Below are positions 62,778 to 64,000 of a stretch of DNA of 64,000 nt, piece after piece. Within the stretch, counting starts at the first letter, position 1, and each line of letters opens with the position of its first letter. The position numbers were made by a program, and so were the translations under genes. Origin of the DNA: Rubrivivax sp. (GTDB lineage Bacteria; Pseudomonadota; Gammaproteobacteria; Burkholderiales; Burkholderiaceae_C); NCBI GenBank assembly GCA_004210455.1, contig SEFA01000008.1:45193-109192 (forward strand). Reading direction: 5' to 3'. The notes under the pieces are model-generated. The model made no database searches. It was not told the DNA's origin and saw nothing but the letters and a program-made list of their open reading frames with translations.

Positions 62778-63764
62778 TCACAGGAGGTGCTTGACGCCGG
62801 CTTGCTCTTCGAGCAGCTCGTCGAGCGTCTTCTTGATCGCGCCTTGCGAGAACTCGTCGATCTCCAGGCCTTCGACGATCTTGTATTCGCCGTTCTCCGT
62901 GGTCACCGGGAAGCCGAACATGACGTCCTTCGGGATGCCGTATTCGCCGTTCGACGGGATGCCCATCGTGACCCACTTGCCGTTGGTGCCCAGGGCCCAG
63001 TCGCGCATGTGATCGATGGCGGCGTTGGCGGCCGAGGCGGCCGACGACAGGCCGCGGGCGGCGATGATGGCGGCGCCGCGCTTGCCGACGGTCGGCAGGA
63101 AGGTGGTGCGGTTCCACTCTTCATCATTGATCATGGCCTTGACCGACTGGCCGTCGATGGTGGCGAAGCGGTAGTCCGCGTACATCGTCGGCGAGTGGTT
63201 GCCCCACACGGCCAGCTTCTCGATGCCGGCGACCGGCTTGCCGGTCTTGGCGGCGATCTGTGAGGCGGCGCGGTTGTGGTCCAGGCGCAGCATGGCGGTG
63301 AAGTTCTTGGCCGGCAGGTCCGGGGCCGACTTCATCGCGATGTAGGCGTTGGTGTTGGCCGGGTTGCCGACCACCAGCACCTTGACGTTGCGCGAGGCGA
63401 CGGCGTTCAGGGCCTTGCCCTGCGCGGTGAAGATGGCGCCGTTGATGGACAGCAGTTCCGAACGCTCCATGCCCGGGCCGCGCGGACGCGAGCCGACCAG
63501 CAGCGCGTAGTCGGTGTCCTTGAAGGCGGTCATCGGGTCGCTGTGGGCCTCGATGCCGGCCAGCAGCGGGAAGGCGCAGTCTTCCAGCTCCATGATCACG
63601 CCCTTGAGCGCGTTCTGGGCCTTCTCGTCGGGGATCTCCAGCAGTTGCAGGATGACGGGCTGGTCCTTGCCCAGCATCTCGCCGGAAGCGATGCGGAACA
63701 GCAGGGCGTAGCCGATCTGGCCGGCGGCGCCGGTGACGGCGACGCGAACGGGATTCTTGCTCAT
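62778..63764 (-). CDS. mdh: Malate dehydrogenase
   Basis: Oxidises malate to oxaloacetate with NAD in the TCA cycle. The 328-residue protein belongs to the class related to cytosolic eukaryotic enzymes that Burkholderiales use. Motifs are [19 protein letters not shown] for NAD binding, [19 protein letters not shown] and the catalytic histidine in [13 protein letters not shown] at 63764 follows CCCGGAGACTT. The upstream 236 bases contain the palindrome shared with aceA. The partner operon on the other side (often sdh) is outside the window. Confidence 0.96.
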   Translation of the reverse strand: MSKNPVRVAVTGAAGQIGYALLFRIASGEMLGKDQPVILQLLEIPDEKAQNALKGVIMELEDCAFPLLAGIEAHSDPMTAFKDTDYALLVGSRPRGPGMERSELLSINGAIFTAQGKALNAVASRNVKVLVVGNPANTNAYIAMKSAPDLPAKNFTAMLRLDHNRAASQIAAKTGKPVAGIEKLAVWGNHSPTMYADYRFATIDGQSVKAMINDEEWNRTTFLPTVGKRGAAIIAARGLSSAASAANAAIDHMRDWALGTNGKWVTMGIPSNGEYGIPKDVMFGFPVTTENGEYKIVEGLEIDEFSQGAIKKTLDELLEEQAGVKHLL

Positions 63765-63942
63765 CAGAAGTCTCCGGGAAGTGCGAGTGAATGATGCGTG
63801 AGGCGCAGTCCGCGCCAGCGGCGGCAAGTGTAGGACAGCACGGCCCCGGCACGGATCGCGATAGGGTCTTCTTCGCCCACCGGTGTGGGGAGGTGACCCC
63901 AGAAAATAGCGCATCGGCTTTGCGCGAAACTGACACTCTTCT

Positions 63943-63956
63943 GTCTTATATAAGAC
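63943..63956. promoter_or_regulatory. 14-bp palindromic operator GTCTTATATAAGAC upstream of mdh
   Basis: Identical over all 14 bases to the site upstream of aceA at 13395-13408. It lies 178 bases before the mdh start, so it may serve a divergent gene to the right as much as mdh. The local sequence is AT-richer than its surroundings. No other copy was seen in the window. Confidence 0.7.
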
Positions 63957-64000
63957 TAATCCGGTCGGACTCCCTCCGGAGGGTGGACGCTGTCTCCGGG

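Overview
The window looks like chromosomal DNA from a high-GC betaproteobacterium of the order Burkholderiales, probably the Roseateles/Mitsuaria/Rubrivivax/Leptothrix neighbourhood. The signs are strong G/C preference at third codon positions, five or more orphan solute-binding proteins (three of the Bug family typical of this order), and the cluster mdh, citrate-lyase-like CoA ester lyase, exported protein, acnB at the right end. The species assignment is inference. I saw no rRNA, tRNA, CRISPR array, insertion sequence or prophage.

Layout, left to right. 0-5 kb: the 3' part of a tricorn-like protease, a toxin-first toxin-antitoxin pair, and a minus-strand run tsaE-amiC-small membrane protein. 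5-13 kb: queG, a LysR regulator divergent from an amino-acid binding protein plus Asp/Glu racemase, an AEC transporter, a Bug-type binding protein and a chemoreceptor. 12.8-17.2 kb: a glycine-rich 57-residue peptide, isocitrate lyase (aceA), an unrecognised 701-residue protein with hydrophobic Ala/Gly segments, and a second small glycine-rich peptide. 17-25.4 kb: two overlapping hybrid histidine kinases, the first a soluble poly-HAMP kinase with a layout like fungal group III (Nik1-type) kinases, and a divergent receiver protein.

25.4-32.6 kb: a MarR-GNAT fusion with a perfect 20-bp palindrome in front of it, two exported proteins, two decayed copies of the 3' end of that GNAT gene, a GAF protein, an M15-type peptidase and a PAS-GAF-GAF hybrid kinase. 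32.6-39.1 kb: a PhoD phosphatase and a tandem pair of M66 (StcE-like) metalloproteases that share a duplicated leader sequence. 39.1-49.2 kb: carbon metabolism, with Bug proteins, a LysR regulator, an IlvD/Edd-family dehydratase, a TetR regulator, an iron alcohol dehydrogenase, an esterase and a thioesterase-GNAT fusion.

49.3-56.2 kb: a compact signalling operon of receiver, HD-GYP phosphodiesterase, periplasmic binding protein and membrane histidine kinase, divergent from a chemoreceptor. 56.3-64 kb: a DNA-repair methyltransferase, a broken sodC, acnB with a VapBC-type pair upstream, an exported protein, a CoA ester lyase and mdh.

Themes. Sensing dominates: four histidine kinases, two stand-alone receivers, one HD-GYP and two chemoreceptors. 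Central carbon genes (aceA, acnB, mdh) lie in two places, and aceA and mdh carry an identical 14-bp palindrome upstream, which suggests one regulator controls both. The least explained region is 12.8-17.2 kb, with two peptide genes and a large protein I could not assign.
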